Source of the DNA: Pegoplata infirma
Lineage: Eukaryota > Arthropoda > Insecta > Diptera > Anthomyiidae
Length of the DNA: 64,000 nt
Direction: 5' to 3'
Assembly (NCBI GenBank): GCA_963921195.1
Contig: OY992540.1
Location: 43,857,890 to 43,921,889 of the forward strand
Made by a program: the position numbers and the translations under genes. The notes beneath the pieces are model-generated. The model searched no databases and was not told the DNA's origin. It saw nothing but the letters and a program-made list of their open reading frames with translations. The first letter of the stretch is position 1; the number at the start of each line of letters is the position of its first letter. Positions 44,236 through 56,127 of this stretch are shown here, piece after piece.

Positions 44236-44465
44236 AGGGACTAACAAGGGAGGTCTATTAGAGGGCACCCCCAATTGTCCTGTAACTTGCATATGAGAAT
44301 AACAGGAGACAAATAAGAGTTACCTGTTCTTTTTTAGCTGCCCAATCTCAATTTTAAAAAGGGTTGCCACCTTATGAAAAATTAGGTCTTTCGGGAAAAT
44401 CCAAAAATAGTCCGAATTAGCAGAAATTTCGCCAAAAACTTCAAAAATACGGTTAAAATATTTAC
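44236..44465 (-). mobile_element. Fragment of the AGGGCACCC-ended element
   Basis: TTAGAGGGCACCCCCAATTGTC at 44258 and AGTTACCTGTTC, TTTAGCTGCCCAATCTCAATT and TTGCCACCTTATG match the right half of the element at 25760-26306 in reverse complement. Its second end is missing. Confidence 0.65.
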
Positions 44466-45280
44466 GATTTCGACAACAGAATTTGTTATGTAAGTGCACT
44501 GAGAAGTAGTGCACATTTTTTTTGCTGGGTTAAAAAAAAAGTATTAAACAAATTTGGTAATAACAACATTACAACTAATTAATTCTGTAAAGTCAAAGTA
44601 AAAATTAAAATTATGTCATATTTTATGACTGTATTAATTAACAATACCGCCGCGGCTGCTTGTTGTATTTATGATGCTTAGTAAGTGAGTGCTCCAACAA
44701 AAAAACCATACTTTACATTTTAGTTGCTACTTACTTACAATTTTTTTTTTAAATTTACCATTAATTCATGTGAGAATTTAAAATTTGAAACATCAAGAGT
44801 TAGAGTCGACACTATTATTAGTCAGTTCATGTAGTAGCTCTCCAAAAAAGGTGTTGAACAACAAACTACATCAACCGAAAAACAACTACGACTGCTGTAT
44901 ATGGTGGAGTCCAACGATGGAATATTTAAAGCTAGTGCTGATTATAGCGTGTGGCAATTAATTCACACAATATGTTGCAGTTAATCACCCCACTAACAAC
45001 ACCAAAATGATACTGAAAAGATGTTCATACATAGTTTTTTGTTTATATTTTTTGTGAACATTTCATAACAAATGTTTTTGGCTTTTTGACTTATAGGATT
45101 TTGTCGGTGCTGCACTATGGGGTTGAATAATAACAAAAGAATGGAAAAAAATAATAAGTTTAACACGATGGAAAATCGCCATGGCTGACGATTTTTTGTC
45201 GTTGGATTTTATGAATTTTTATGCTGACAGCCTCAATTGTGATTAACATAACAGTCAATCGCTGGTTGTAGATGCTAAAT
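44466..45280. other. Spacer without supported features
   Basis: A small hairpin GTGCACT-loop-AGTAGTGCAC lies near 44493-44513. CCGCCGCGGCTGC near 44648 is a lone GC-rich spot. No gene is supported. Confidence 0.4.
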
Positions 45281-46015
45281 TATCCTAGAACCAAGTCAAA
45301 CAAACTTAAGGTTTCAAAATCCTACAATTATGTAAAACAGTCGGGTGCTCTAAAGATTCCAAAATTTTAGAACCAAGTCAAACAATCGTGGGTTTTGAAA
45401 GTTTCAAAATCTTGGAACTATGTCAAGCAATCGTCTAAATGTTCTAAGATCTAATTATCGAGTAAAACAAGAGTGGTCTCTATAGCTTCCCAATTCTTAC
45501 AATCAAGTCAAACAATCATGCGTTCAAATCGAAGGATCGTGTGTCCTAAAGGTTCCAAAATTTAGGAGTCGAACAATCCTGTTATCTAAAGGTTTCATAA
45601 TCCTCAAATCAAGTTAATCAATAATGGAGCCAAAGCCTTCAAAATCTTACAATGAAGTCAGACATCGTGGTTTCTAAAGGTTAAAAAATCATAGAGCTTA
45701 GTTAAACAATCTTGGCCTCTTAAGCTTCGAAATTATTAGAATGAATCACATCAAACAATTGCAGATTGTAAAGCTTCCAAAATCTAAGAATCAATCACTC
45801 GTCTGGTATAAAGGTTTAAAAATCCTAAAATCATGTCAAACAATTGTAGATTCTAAAGGTTCCTAAATCTTAGTAAAGATAAAGACGGTTTTTAAACCTT
45901 AGAATCAAGTGAAACTATTTCGGGTTCTAAAGGATTTAAAATCTTTTTTTTATTTTGAGTCTGCACTTAGGTTACGAGGAGGAGGATAGAGGGAGTCAAA
46001 AAGCTTCAAAATATA
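45281..46015. repeat. ~45-bp degenerate tandem repeat field, part 1
   Basis: Units contain GGTTCCAAAATCTTAGAA, then TCAAGTCAAACAATCG, then a short variable part. About 15 units are present and the copies are strongly diverged. The field continues at 48186-49439 with other elements inserted between. Confidence 0.82.
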
Positions 46016-46827
46016 CACTCAAAATATTTTGTAGGCAAAAACAAAAGAAAAACACACTTAAAACCAGTGAATAAACAATTGAAAACCATCCCAGTAAATA
46101 TTCATTTGTTTTAAAAACATCAACATTTATTTTTTACTGTTGGCAAAATTTTCTAAAATAAATAACACTAAACATTAAAAAATTACGGTTTTTTCATTCT
46201 TTTTTACCAACAAATTCGAAAAAAATAACCTACGAAAACATTAAAAATTAATGATAGTTCTGTTATTTTTACCAACAAATTCCAAAAAAATAACCTACCA
46301 AAACATTAAAAATTAATGATTTCGTAGGTTATTTTATACAATTTTCTATTGAAATATTTTTTTAAAATTTTTTAATAAAATTTTGGGGAATCGATCCCGC
46401 AATCAACTGCATTCTGGCCAGACACTCTACCCATCGTGCCAAAGCCACTTGATACAAATATGTTTTTATTTTTCTATAAATAAATTTTTGAATTTTTTTT
46501 CTACAAAAAAATTACTGACTTGTGTAGGTAAAAACTAATGATATATCATTAAAAAATACCAACAATTTAAAAAAAAATTACTTACACAAATCATTAAAAA
46601 TTTAAAGAATAATCAGTAGTTTTTACTTACAGAACAAAAATAAATGACTTTATAAATTAAATGTTAGTGAAAGTCTTTATTTTTTAGTGTGTTATTTTTG
46701 AAACAAAGGACTGATGTAGTCATTAATAAAAACTGAACATCAAACAAATGTTTTTTCTTTTAAAAACGACTAAACGGAAAACTTTTTAAATAAACTACAA
46801 ACAGTTAATGACATAATTTTTTGAGTG
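46016..46827 (-). mobile_element. CACTC-ended element carrying a tRNA-like block
   Basis: The ends CACTCAAAATATTTTG and CATAATTTTTTGAGTG are flanked by TA (46014-46015 and 46828-46829). The interior has repeated AATAACCTACGAAAACATT and AATTAATGAT blocks in both orientations, and a tRNA-like promoter at 46385-46450 (minus). A second copy in opposite orientation is at 61567-62264 and keeps the same block at the same place, so the block belongs to the element rather than being a private insertion. Confidence 0.85.
46385..46450 (-). ncRNA. tRNA-like block with A and B boxes
   Basis: On the minus strand TGGCACGATGG (46431-46441) fits the A box, and GGATCGATTCC (46387-46397) fits the B box with one mismatch (A for T). 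Their spacing of about 33 bases is normal for RNA polymerase III genes. The T arm pairs only partly and no full cloverleaf forms, so it is a degenerate tRNA-like promoter. Confidence 0.7.
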
Positions 46828-46828
46828 T

Positions 46829-48187
46829 ACCTTGAAGCCCCTTCCCAGATATGCCAGTTGTATTCCGTTTTCGGTCGGATATAGGGGGTATAAATAGTAA
46901 GAAAATTAGACTTGGAAAAGTAATTCTTGCGCTGTTTTAAAAAACCCGGACATTTGAATGATTTTTTACACACTTGACATACTGCTGACTCTCCCTTTAT
47001 AAAATCGCTGACATCTTCATACAATTTTTCAAAATGTTATCAATGACATGTCAGCAGTTGTCAGTCAGCGGTTGTTTAAACGAATTATTAGTGGCCACCG
47101 ATTAAAATTATGTACTAGTGGAAACTGCTGACATCTCATTGATGACATTTTGAAAAATTGTATGAACGATTTCATAAAGGGAGAGTCAGCAGTATGTCAG
47201 GTGTGATTTTATTTTGACAACTGGGATGCTGGTTTCAGCGAACAGCACAATGAATTTTCATGCCTAGAACACCAAGAGTGTCTGATTCCTCAATAGAGTG
47301 TCTGATTCCCCATGTAAACAGATGACGTTGATTCCGCAGACCGTATGTGGATCATCATGCAATATTGGGTCTTACGAGCATTGAAATCAATCCTATTCGC
47401 AAGACCCCACTCGGAGATCGTCGAAAGGTCATGATTGAGCGTATCATTCATGTTCTACCACATAGTTTCAACCTCAGAAAGGCTTGGTCTTTGAATGAAG
47501 AAAAATTAGTGACAAAAGTTGTTGCCATCTGCGAGAGAATAGATAGAATTGGAAGTTTGACTTAGAAGGTCAGAAAAAAAAAAAATAGTAAAAAGTGTAG
47601 GACAAAAAACAACCCCTGAAATAAGATGGAACTGATCCAACAAAATCCCATCTATAACAACACGTATAGTGAGATTACAGAGAAATCTCGATAAAAATCA
47701 AGAGAAATCACTACCGATACCAAACGCAATAAATATGCTTAAAAACGAGGTAAACCGTCCCACACACGAGCAAAAGCCCTGGAAATATCCAGTGAAACCA
47801 CTTTGCTTTCAGGAAATTGAAGGATTGAACTATTCCAACGTTCCGAAAAATCGCAAACAGGTCTCTCGTAGAACGAATTTTGCCGATCGCACAAAAGTGA
47901 GTTGGACTCTAGATAGTTGACCAAGTGTTAATAAACCATGGTCTTCATCACCTTTGCAAGCGTATGGCAAATTGCTATTGGGCGGTATTTATCAGGGTTA
48001 GAAGCCTAACACTTTTTAAAGAATTGGCTGAACGTTTGCCATCTTTCAGCATGAGGAAAAACTCCAACACGGTATGAGTAGCTAAAACGGTTTTCCAAGG
48101 GACAAGAAAACTTCGAAGCACAATGTTTTAACACCAGTGTCAAAATATTTACCACCTGATCCCGGGAATTTATTAAAAAGAAATAAG
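46829..48187 (-). pseudogene. LINE B fragment: reverse transcriptase, decayed
   Basis: On the minus strand collinear pieces read in order. VVNILTLVLKHCASKF and SYRVGVFPHAERWQTFSQF are from the early RT (about 48050-48170). DKYRPIAICHTLAKVMKTMV follows near 47990-47940. ESNSLLCDRQNSFYERP and SKVVSLDISRAFARVWDG (about 47920-47745) hold the first catalytic Asp region. Next come FLCNLTIRVVIDGI and FHLISGVVF (about 47700), then IYTPYIRPKTEYNWHIWEGA (about 46900-46840). Stops and frameshifts are frequent. The plus-strand frame 47347-47565 is only its antisense. A MITE at 46969-47205 interrupts it. Confidence 0.8.
46969..47205. mobile_element. MITE with CACACCTGACATACTGCTGA ends
   Basis: CACACTTGACATACTGCTGA at 46969 and TCAGCAGTATGTCAGGTGTG ending at 47205 bound arms of about 90 bp, also sharing CTCTCCCTTTAT and CATACAATTTTTCAAAATG. 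The flanks ATTTTTTA and ATTTTATT agree at 7 of 8 bases, so an 8-bp duplication is plausible. It splits the LINE B fragment. Confidence 0.82.
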
Positions 48188-49439
48188 CCAAACAATCGAA
48201 GGTTTCAAAATTTTAGAATCAAAACAAACAATTGTTGGTTCTTAAGATTTCAAAATCTTGGAATCAAGACAAACAATCGTTGGCTCTGAAGGTTTTTAAA
48301 ACTAAGGGGCATGTCACAGACTCAATTTCGTTCGGGTTTGAAAAAAGTGGTTTACTCGTAAAACGCAAAACGAATATTATTTTTTTCGGAATGAAATCAC
48401 TTTCAAAAATCAAAGTGGAATTGAATTGCATAAAAGTGGTTTCATTCCGAAAAAAAATATTTACTTTGCGTTTTACGAGTAAACCACTTTTTTTCCAACC
48501 CGAACGGAATTGAGTCTGTGACATGCCCCTAAGACAAACGAACGCGGTGTATAGATTTCAAAATCTTAAAATCGAGTTGAACAATACTGAATGCTTAGTG
48601 TTTCAAAATCTTATAATCATGTGGAACAATTGTGAGGGTTCCAAAATCTTAGAATCTAGTCGAAGGTCTAGGTGTTTCAAAACCTAACAATCGTGTGCTT
48701 TAAAGATTCAAACGATCGTGTGTTCTTAAGGTTGCAAAATTTTGAAATCAAGTCAAACGGTCACGGATTCTGAGGTTCTTTTATCATATTAACCAAATTA
48801 AACGATCGTGAACTGTGTGTCAAAATCTAAGAACCAGGGTAGATTATTTTGATTTTAAAGGCTTTAAAATCTTAGAAAGAAATAAAGCAAGACCAAAAAT
48901 TGTGAGCTCCCAAAATCTTAGAATCAAGTCAAACAATCGTTGGTTCGTATGGTTCCAGAATCAAAGAGTTAAGCCAAAGTCTTTTGGTTACAAAATGTTA
49001 AGACTCCAAGATAAAAAATTGTAGGATTTAAAGGTGTTAAAAATCTTAGAACTTATTGTTAGTCAAACGAACTTGATTCTATAAGGTTTCAAAATCCTAA
49101 AACCTAGGGAATTCTAAACAATATGGAATTCTAAAGGTTTCAAAACCTTAAAACAGTAAAGAAATAGTGAATTAAAGGTTCCAAAATCTTAGAACATAGT
49201 CAATCAATCGTGTTGTCTTACGGTTTCAAAACCTTTCAATTAATTCAACCAATCCAAAATCATAAAGTCAAGCCATACAATAATGTGAAAGGTTCGTATG
49301 AACGTGTGTTCTTAAGGCTGGAAAATTTGGAATCAAGTCAAACATTCGTGGATATTGAGGCTCCTTAATCATATAAGCAAGTTAAACGCCTGGCTGTTGA
49401 ATCACATCCAAAAATTGACACCCAAAAATATAACGTTGA
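48186..49439. repeat. ~45-bp degenerate tandem repeat field, part 2
   Basis: Same units as 45281-46015 (TTTCAAAATCTTAGAATC, AAGTCAAACAATCGT). A MITE at 48302-48532 is inserted. The field ends at the large palindrome that starts at 49443. Confidence 0.8.
48302..48532. mobile_element. MITE with GGGGCATGTCACAGACTCAA ends
   Basis: Arms of about 100 bp are nearly perfect inverted copies: GGGGCATGTCACAGACTCAA and GTGGTTTACTCGTAAAACGC on the left, the complement on the right. Only a few bases separate them in the centre near 48415. Both strands are open (48232-48513 plus, 48264-48524 minus) simply because the sequence is palindromic. No exact target duplication was found. Confidence 0.85.
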
Positions 49440-49442
49440 TTA

Positions 49443-50774
49443 CACTGCACAACAAAATCAAATTTTTTCCAAAATTACAAGGGCAGACCAAAAAATTTTG
49501 ATAGAAGAGACAAAAAAAAAATACACGTGTATCGGCGTTTTGAAAGTTTACATCTGGGTTTCATTTTAGGGGGAGGTAAAGTTTCCCCCAAATGCAGATG
49601 TTGTATTGCCAATCGTCTTTGATTATCGAGTGAAGCTTACGTTTAAAGTATATGGTGTGTTCAGCAAATTTATATAAAATGTTACGGAGAACTTTTTTGT
49701 AGAATATGTTAACCCTCTAACTCCTCAAGATAAGGGTCTTTTTTGTCCTTCTTTTCAAAAAGAGCAAAAAACACCATTAAAACAGGGATTTAAGGGGTTT
49801 TAATGTTCCGCAAAAATATCCGCCATAAAATTTTACTATAAGTCCCTGAACACACCAAAACAGAAAACTCAACAAGAAAGTCAGATATAAGACACTACAA
49901 TAGAGAGCTTAGGGTTAATTTCGCATTTATTAAGAAAATCGGGTAAAGCTTAAGTTTAAGTTTAGCTTAACTCGATTTTCTTAGTAAATGCGAAATTAAC
50001 CCTAAGCTCTCTATTGTTGTGTCTTATATCTGACTTTTTTGTTGAGTTTTCTGTTTTGGTGTGTTCAGGGACTTATAGTAAAATTTTACGGCGGATATTT
50101 TTGCGGAACATTGAAACCCCTTAAATCCCTGTTTTAATGGTGTTTTTTGCTCTTTTTGAAAAGAAGGACACAACATACCCTTATCTTGGGGAGTTAGAGG
50201 GTTAACATATTCTACAAAAATGTTCTCCGTAACATTTTACATAAATTTGCTGAACACACCATATACTTTAAACGTAAGCTTTACTCGATTTTCTTAATAA
50301 ATGCGAAAGTAACCCTAACATCTCTTTTGTTGTGTCTTATTTCTGACTTTCTGGTTGAGTTTTCCGTTTTGGTGTATTCAAGGACTTATAGTAAAATTTT
50401 ACGGCGAATATTTTTTCGGAACATTTAAACCCCTTAAATCCCTGTTTTAATGGTGTTTTTTGCTCTTTTTGAAAAGAATGACAAAAAAGACCCTTATCGT
50501 GAGGAGCTAGAGGGTTAATATATTCCACAAAAATGTTCTCCGTATCATTTTATATAAATTTGCTGAACACACCATATACTTTAAACGTAAGCTTCACTCG
50601 ATAATCAAAGACGATTGGCAATACAACATCTGCATTTGGGGGAAACTTTACCTCCCCCTAAAATGAAACCCAGATGTAAACTTTCAAAACGCCGATACAC
50701 GTGTATTTTTTTTTTGTATCTTCTATCAAAATTTTTTGGTCTGACCTTGTAATTTTTTTTTGTGTTGTACAGTG
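49443..50774. mobile_element. Large palindrome with one tandem-duplicated arm module
   Basis: The ends CACTGCACAACAAAA and TTTTTGTGTTGTACAGTG are flanked by TTA on both sides. The left arm (49443-49935) reappears complementary from 49990. In the right arm the inner module (about 49970-50280, holding AAACGTAAGCTT, GTTCTCCGTAACATTTTA and TAAATCCCTGTTTTAATGG) occurs a second time at about 50285-50590. CACTG ends with a 3-bp duplication recall CACTA/EnSpm elements, but no transposase is present. The frame 50337-50528 lies in an arm. Confidence 0.85.
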
Positions 50775-52107
50775 TTACTTGTCAGAGCTTTCAGAAGTTT
50801 GATATTGCATTTTAGCCATAACGGTTAAAAGTTTTCAAAGTTATGAACGGAACTGAAAGAACACCTCAAAAAGTTTGATACATTCCACATAGCCTAAAGG
50901 TGCAAAATGCTTTAATTTGGCTGCTGGTGGACACATACGATCGGAGTTTGATACAGAAAGATATTTAAGCATGAATTAATATTTTTTTAAGACAAATTTT
51001 TTTTTGCCAAAATTATTTTTGGACAAACATTTATTTTTGCTGAAAATTTTATGTCACCTAATTTTTTTTAACAAAAATATTTTTTTTCCCGAAATTATTT
51101 GCTTTTACCAGTTTTTCACCAATTTGTGGGACTCCTGTATTTATGAAGTCCCATCTCTGTAAAATTATATAATACTTTGTTTTAGAATATTTAAATTTTG
51201 AAATAACAACTTTTCTTTGGTTTTAATTTCGTTTGTAATTTGAAATATTGAAAATAAAATAAAGAAGATTACTTTTAAAACTCAAAAGACACACATCGTC
51301 TTATTGGCGCCCAACTCAAAATTTTAAAATAAAAATGTTTTTCGACTTTTCCTGTTGTATCCTGGATATCCAGCGTTATATTCATTAGTAATTGGACTCG
51401 TTAAAAATTTCTGGATCACGTATCGTCTTATTAATTTTTTTTTTACAATTTTTTACTTGTTGAAACCTATGTATGTATTACTAGCCCATAGTGTTGTCTT
51501 TAAAGAAGATGATCTACGGAAGGGTGTTGTTTGTCTGACACCATCTGAGTGTAGGTATGTTTTTGTATTGTTTAATGACTTACGCAGGCAAAACATTTAA
51601 CATTTTCAAAAAGCTATTGCATTTATTATTATTTATTTAATAATTTTTGATGGATGATGTGAACAACTGCATAAAAAAATGTTACACAATTTTCTATTAT
51701 TTTTCTTTTTTTTCATCTTCATAATATTCAATTTAATTTTCAATTCGTAAGAGTTCAATAACAATGGGATTTTATATTTAAAATCTTAAGTGTTTTAAAT
51801 TGAACTTTTACTTTTCATATTTGCCAAAAAAAAAAACAAGAAAAATTTTAAAAATATTGCACCTTACAAAAAAAGCAAAGAAATTATTGAACAATATTTC
51901 CAAGTCGCAAAAAAAAAAATTAACGGTCATAATTTGAATACATTGTACACTGCAAAAAAGTTTATATAAATAAAATGAAAACTTACATAATGAAAATTGC
52001 AGAAAACGTTTCATTGGATTAATGAAACTTGTATTACCAAAGGATACAAATTTCGATTTTATGAAATTTTTCATAGGAAATACATAAGTATTTTTTTGTC
52101 TATATCA
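50775..52107. other. Spacer with a dispersed-repeat block
   Basis: At about 50830-50960, AAAGTTATGAACG, AAAATGCTTTAATTTGGCTG and GTATTTAAG-like words match 26560-26700. The frame at 51355-51600 has no recognisable product. The rest is AT-rich without supportable features. Confidence 0.4.
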
Positions 52108-52386
52108 TGGCGACGTACAAGGTTCCCCTACTAATGCCTGCCGTTAAACCAATTTGAGCTTCTAATGATACTCCTAAGATATTGAATTTTGACATGCGAC
52201 AAATCAGAAAGATCGTGCAGCTCCCTAGATCCCAGTAAAAAGCAAGTCTTTGACCAGAAAGTGCTGGGCAATGGCAGATAAAGTGTTTTAAAGTTTCCAA
52301 CTACTCCTTATCTATGCAACTCCGGCAAAAGTCATTTGACGGCACATTTAACCGCTTAGCGTATAAAAGGCAGTATCCGGTAATTA

Positions 52387-54923
52387 GGTTAGGTAAGGTT
52401 TAAGAGGTGACACATTAGTGCCCACAAGACCAGTTGTTGATCTATAGTGACTCCTCATTAGAGCACCCACAAAATGTATGGGATGTGCAAAATTGTATTT
52501 TTTATCGCTCCCCGCTCATTTTCGGTTGAGTTGGGATTAAAAAATAATATCTATCCAGAGATTGGACTTCTAGGTTGCAAACAGGCCAAGCAGTTTGAAC
52601 TTGAACAAAAATGGGCTAAAAAACCTTTATAGATTAATTTGGCTGTAACTCTTAAAATAAAAGTTTTTCGCAATTAACTTTCATAACAATTTTTTTGTAG
52701 AATCAAAATGCAAAGATTTTTCTCTCATACTGTTTTGACCTAAATATGTCCGATCGCGGTGTTTTAAGCGGTTAAAGTCGAAATTTGGGTCTGAACTTTT
52801 TTTAAAAAAATTCTCGTAAATTTTTAAATTGGGGAAAATTTGAGCTCCTTGCACAATTCACTAGGGTATTGAATGTAGTTTTCCAAAAAAAATTTTTTGC
52901 AAAAATATATCGACTGTTCCATGAAAAAAATCCCAAAGTTCTACTCTGAATCTCATTTTTTTACAATTCATCCTCAATATAGGCGAATACTCACTTTGTA
53001 ATTCCGTGAGTTTCGCACCAAAACATCTGTCTAGGATTTCCCTAAATATATATGGGGTATTCAGTGCCAAATTGGACACTTTGAAATTTTTTTTTTACAT
53101 TTTTTAATTATTTTTAAATTTTTTTAAAACCCATTAAAACCCCAATCAAAGTTTGTTTTGAAATTTTTTTAAATTACCCGTTTCAAAGATATGGAATTTT
53201 CAAAAATAAACTATCGTTTTCCGTATTTTTATTATAACAAATTCAAAAATGGTCAAAATTTTTTATTTTTTTTTTTATTTTTGTTTTTTTATTACATATT
53301 TCTTAAAGTGTTCTAATATGCAATTTTTAAATGATTGCTCTCTTTGTTTTGTCGTTTTCAATCTTTTCTTAAAATTTTTTATTTGATTTTTTTATTTTTT
53401 TTTTTCGTGGTAAACTTAATATTTTCTTAAAATTTTAAGCTTAAGTAGATCGTGGGATTTTGGTAATTAATATATTCAGCGGTTTTTGTTTTTTTTTTGT
53501 TTTCCAATCTTTATTAAAACACTTTAAAGAAAATACTAAAATTTCAACAAATTATTTCGAATTTGGACCATTTTTAAAGAAGTGAAGACAGAAAAAATCG
53601 TGTTTTTTTTTTTTATTCGATATTTTTTGAAAGGATTGTCAAAAAAGATGTCAAAATTTACTTGGAATGGGTTTTTAAAGGGTACTAAAAAATTGGAAAA
53701 ACATAAAATTAAAAATTTTCCAAGCGTCCGATTTGGCATGGAATACCCCATATATACTATGTGAAATCCTAGACTCATCTTTCGATGCGTAAAACATGCA
53801 ATGACAAAGTGAGTACACCCTCATAACGTAGTTGGAGGTAAAAAAATTGTGGTTCAGGGTATGATTTTGGCAATTTTTCATGGAAGGGTCGATATATTTT
53901 TGCAAAAAAATTTTTTTTGGAAAACTGCATTCAATACCCTATTAAATTATGCAAAGAGCTCAAATTTTCCCCAATTTAAAAATTTACGAGAATTTTTTTA
54001 AAAAAAGTTCTGACCCAAATTTCGACTTTAACCGCTTAAAACACCGCGATCGGGCATATTTAGATCAAAACAGTATGAGAGAAAAATCTTTGCATTTTGA
54101 TTCTACAAAAAAATTGTTATGAAAGTTAATTGCGAAAAACTTTTATTTTAAGAGTTACAGCCAAATTAATCTATAAAGGTTTTTTAGCCCATTTTTGAGG
54201 TCAAAAGTTCAAACTGCTTGGCCTGTTTGCAACCTAGAAGTCCAATTTCTGGATAGATATTATTTTTTACTCCCAACTCAACCGAAAATGAGCGGGGAGC
54301 GATAAAAAAAACAATTATGCACATATGGGTGCTCTACTCCTCATACGGTTGGGAAAGGTAACTGACCAATAAGAACAAGTCTCTTCTATTCATCATATAA
54401 ATTCAATATCACATAGTTTCGTAGCCTTCATATATTATACTATATTCCACGGATTTATGTTCTTTAGTTCCTCTAGTGTCTGAAAGAAATAGGAATCGAA
54501 ACAATTAAATCGCCAGCGAGATAGCGAAGGGCATTGACGAAGATAGTCTAAGGTGTCATCGTTTTTATACCAGCACCATCTGCACAAATCATCTGAGCTT
54601 GGATTAATTTTCTTTAAAAAGTTTTCACATTTGTGTGTCCAGTAATTATACCAACATACGTAATTCACACTTTTCTATCTTCAGTAAAGTTTTTTGAAAT
54701 TCCATGCTTTGAGACTTCCACAGTTTTTTTTGTCTGCTTACGTCCTGTAGTAGAATTTTATTTTTCGTCTAAATGACTTTGCATTTAACACGCATATGAC
54801 CATAAATCAAGTCTACTCCAGGGAAAACATCTTCTTCTATATATTGTGTCGCCATATCGGCATCTTTGCATGCTAGATCGTCCACCTTTTCATTTCCAGG
54901 AATATTATGGTGTCCGGTAACCA
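52387..54923 (-). pseudogene. LINE C, 5'-truncated, with hAT inserted in its 3' UTR
   Basis: On the minus strand it starts in the RNase H end, reading TGHHNIPGNEKVDDLACKDA (about 54915-54856) and GVDLIYGHMRVKC, then the cysteine-rich tail CENFLKKINPSSDDLCRWC and LDYLRQCPSLSRWRF (54668-54435). The 3' UTR continues at 52387-52450 and ends with a CTTACCTAACC tail, like the tail of the full-length LINE. GGTAATTA flanks both ends (52379-52386 and 54924-54931). Without the hAT it is only about 650 bp. It belongs to the RNase H-bearing LINEs but is a different family from the LOA-like one. Confidence 0.8.
52459..54336. mobile_element. hAT element with long TIRs, 8-bp TSD CTCCTCAT
   Basis: TAGAGCACCC and GGGTGCTCTA form the ends, and CTCCTCAT flanks both (52451-52458 and 54337-54344), fitting nTnnnnAn. 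The inverted arms extend about 450 bp (ATCGCTCCCCGCTCATTTTC, CCGATCGCGGTGTTTTAAGC and complements). A second, inner pair of inverted repeats (CTAGGATTTC with ATATATGGGGTATTC at 53030-53090 and 53715-53775) suggests another nested element in the centre. There is no transposase frame. Confidence 0.88.
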
Positions 54924-55737
54924 GGTAATTACAGCGATCACCGTCGAAATCTTTCCTCTTGGAAACGATATCCGCTCCCTTATGCGTTTCTGGTTAAGAG
55001 AAAGTCAAATTTTGTTGTGCAGTCTCACACGTCCATCTATGTGCCCAAATCTGATTAGTCTCCGTCGCGGAAGAAAGCCGTTTATTTTGCTTGCAAGTTT
55101 CATGAAGCATACCAGCACAATACGATTCCGTTGGAATCTGAAATGTCTCTGTTTTCTGGGACCCATATGAGTCGTATTTTCACTGAGGTTTGCAACTCAA
55201 CCAGCCATCTACTTCCTTTATTGCCAGCATCTCTGCCTTGTAAACATTGCAATGATCTGGCAATCTTCGAGCAAGGTTCATCCTAAGCTCTTCTGAATAG
55301 ACTCAAAAGCCCACTTGTTCATGTAGCATTTATTCATCTGTGTAAAAATGTAGGGATGATCCACTACCCGGAATGCCCCTCATCTAAGACCCTGGATGGC
55401 ACGGTAAAGCACTCAAAAAGGGAGGCTCAAAGAGGGAGCGGAGTCCACATTCTCTGGCACTGTTATCTTTTCCAAGATCGCGCTATGGCCACAATCGCTG
55501 CTGTTCCATTGCAGTGTGCTATTAAGTCGAATTGTCGACGTTGCCATATACTGCCAACTTAAAATTTCCAATGGTATTAGGTGAAGATTATAGTTATAAA
55601 AACACAGTTTCTTTTTCTCTAAAGCAGGCCACCAGACAAGGATTTCATACAGAAAAATTGGACGCACCAATGCTGTATACATTCAATGAACGACTCTAGT
55701 GCCAAAGCCCCATCGTTTTCCAATGGTTCTTTTACAG

Positions 55738-56127
55738 CAGCGGTTACCAACCTTTTTGGCTCGCGTACCCCTAATTTTAAATTTTGTCAGCCGCGTACCC
55801 CCTAACGAGTTTTTTGTTTTCGTTAAAAAACTTCTCATATAAATATTTGATCTGCGGGTATTATCATTTTTTGAAGGCTTTAGGGGAGATCAAAACAATG
55901 GTGGTATTTTTTGGGAAAATTTTTCGATCCTTGGTGTGGTTCAATGCATCTGAAAACGCGGATTTTGAGCTGATATTTCTGCAGAGCAAAAACAGCTGAA
56001 AATATTTCAAATCTGATTTCACCGGTCGATTATACACAAATGTCCAAATTACTAAAATTTTGCGTACCCCCTCGGACAGTTTCGCGTACCCCCTAGTGGT
56101 ACGCGTACCATAGGTTGGTAACCGCTG
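55738..56127. mobile_element. hAT MITE with CAGCGGTTACCAACCT ends
   Basis: CAGCGGTTACCAACCT and AGGTTGGTAACCGCTG are perfect inverted ends, flanked by TTTTACAG on both sides (55730-55737 and 56128-56135), a match to nTnnnnAn. GCGTACCCCCT is repeated near both ends. The 390-bp element has no coding capacity. The empty target is visible in the full-length LINE near 39862. Confidence 0.95.

Noticed and set aside
47347..47565. 72-codon plus-strand frame with a plausible composition
   Set aside because: It is the antisense of the LINE B reverse transcriptase read on the minus strand.
48232..48524. Overlapping frames on both strands
   Set aside because: They mirror each other because the MITE at 48302-48532 is palindromic.
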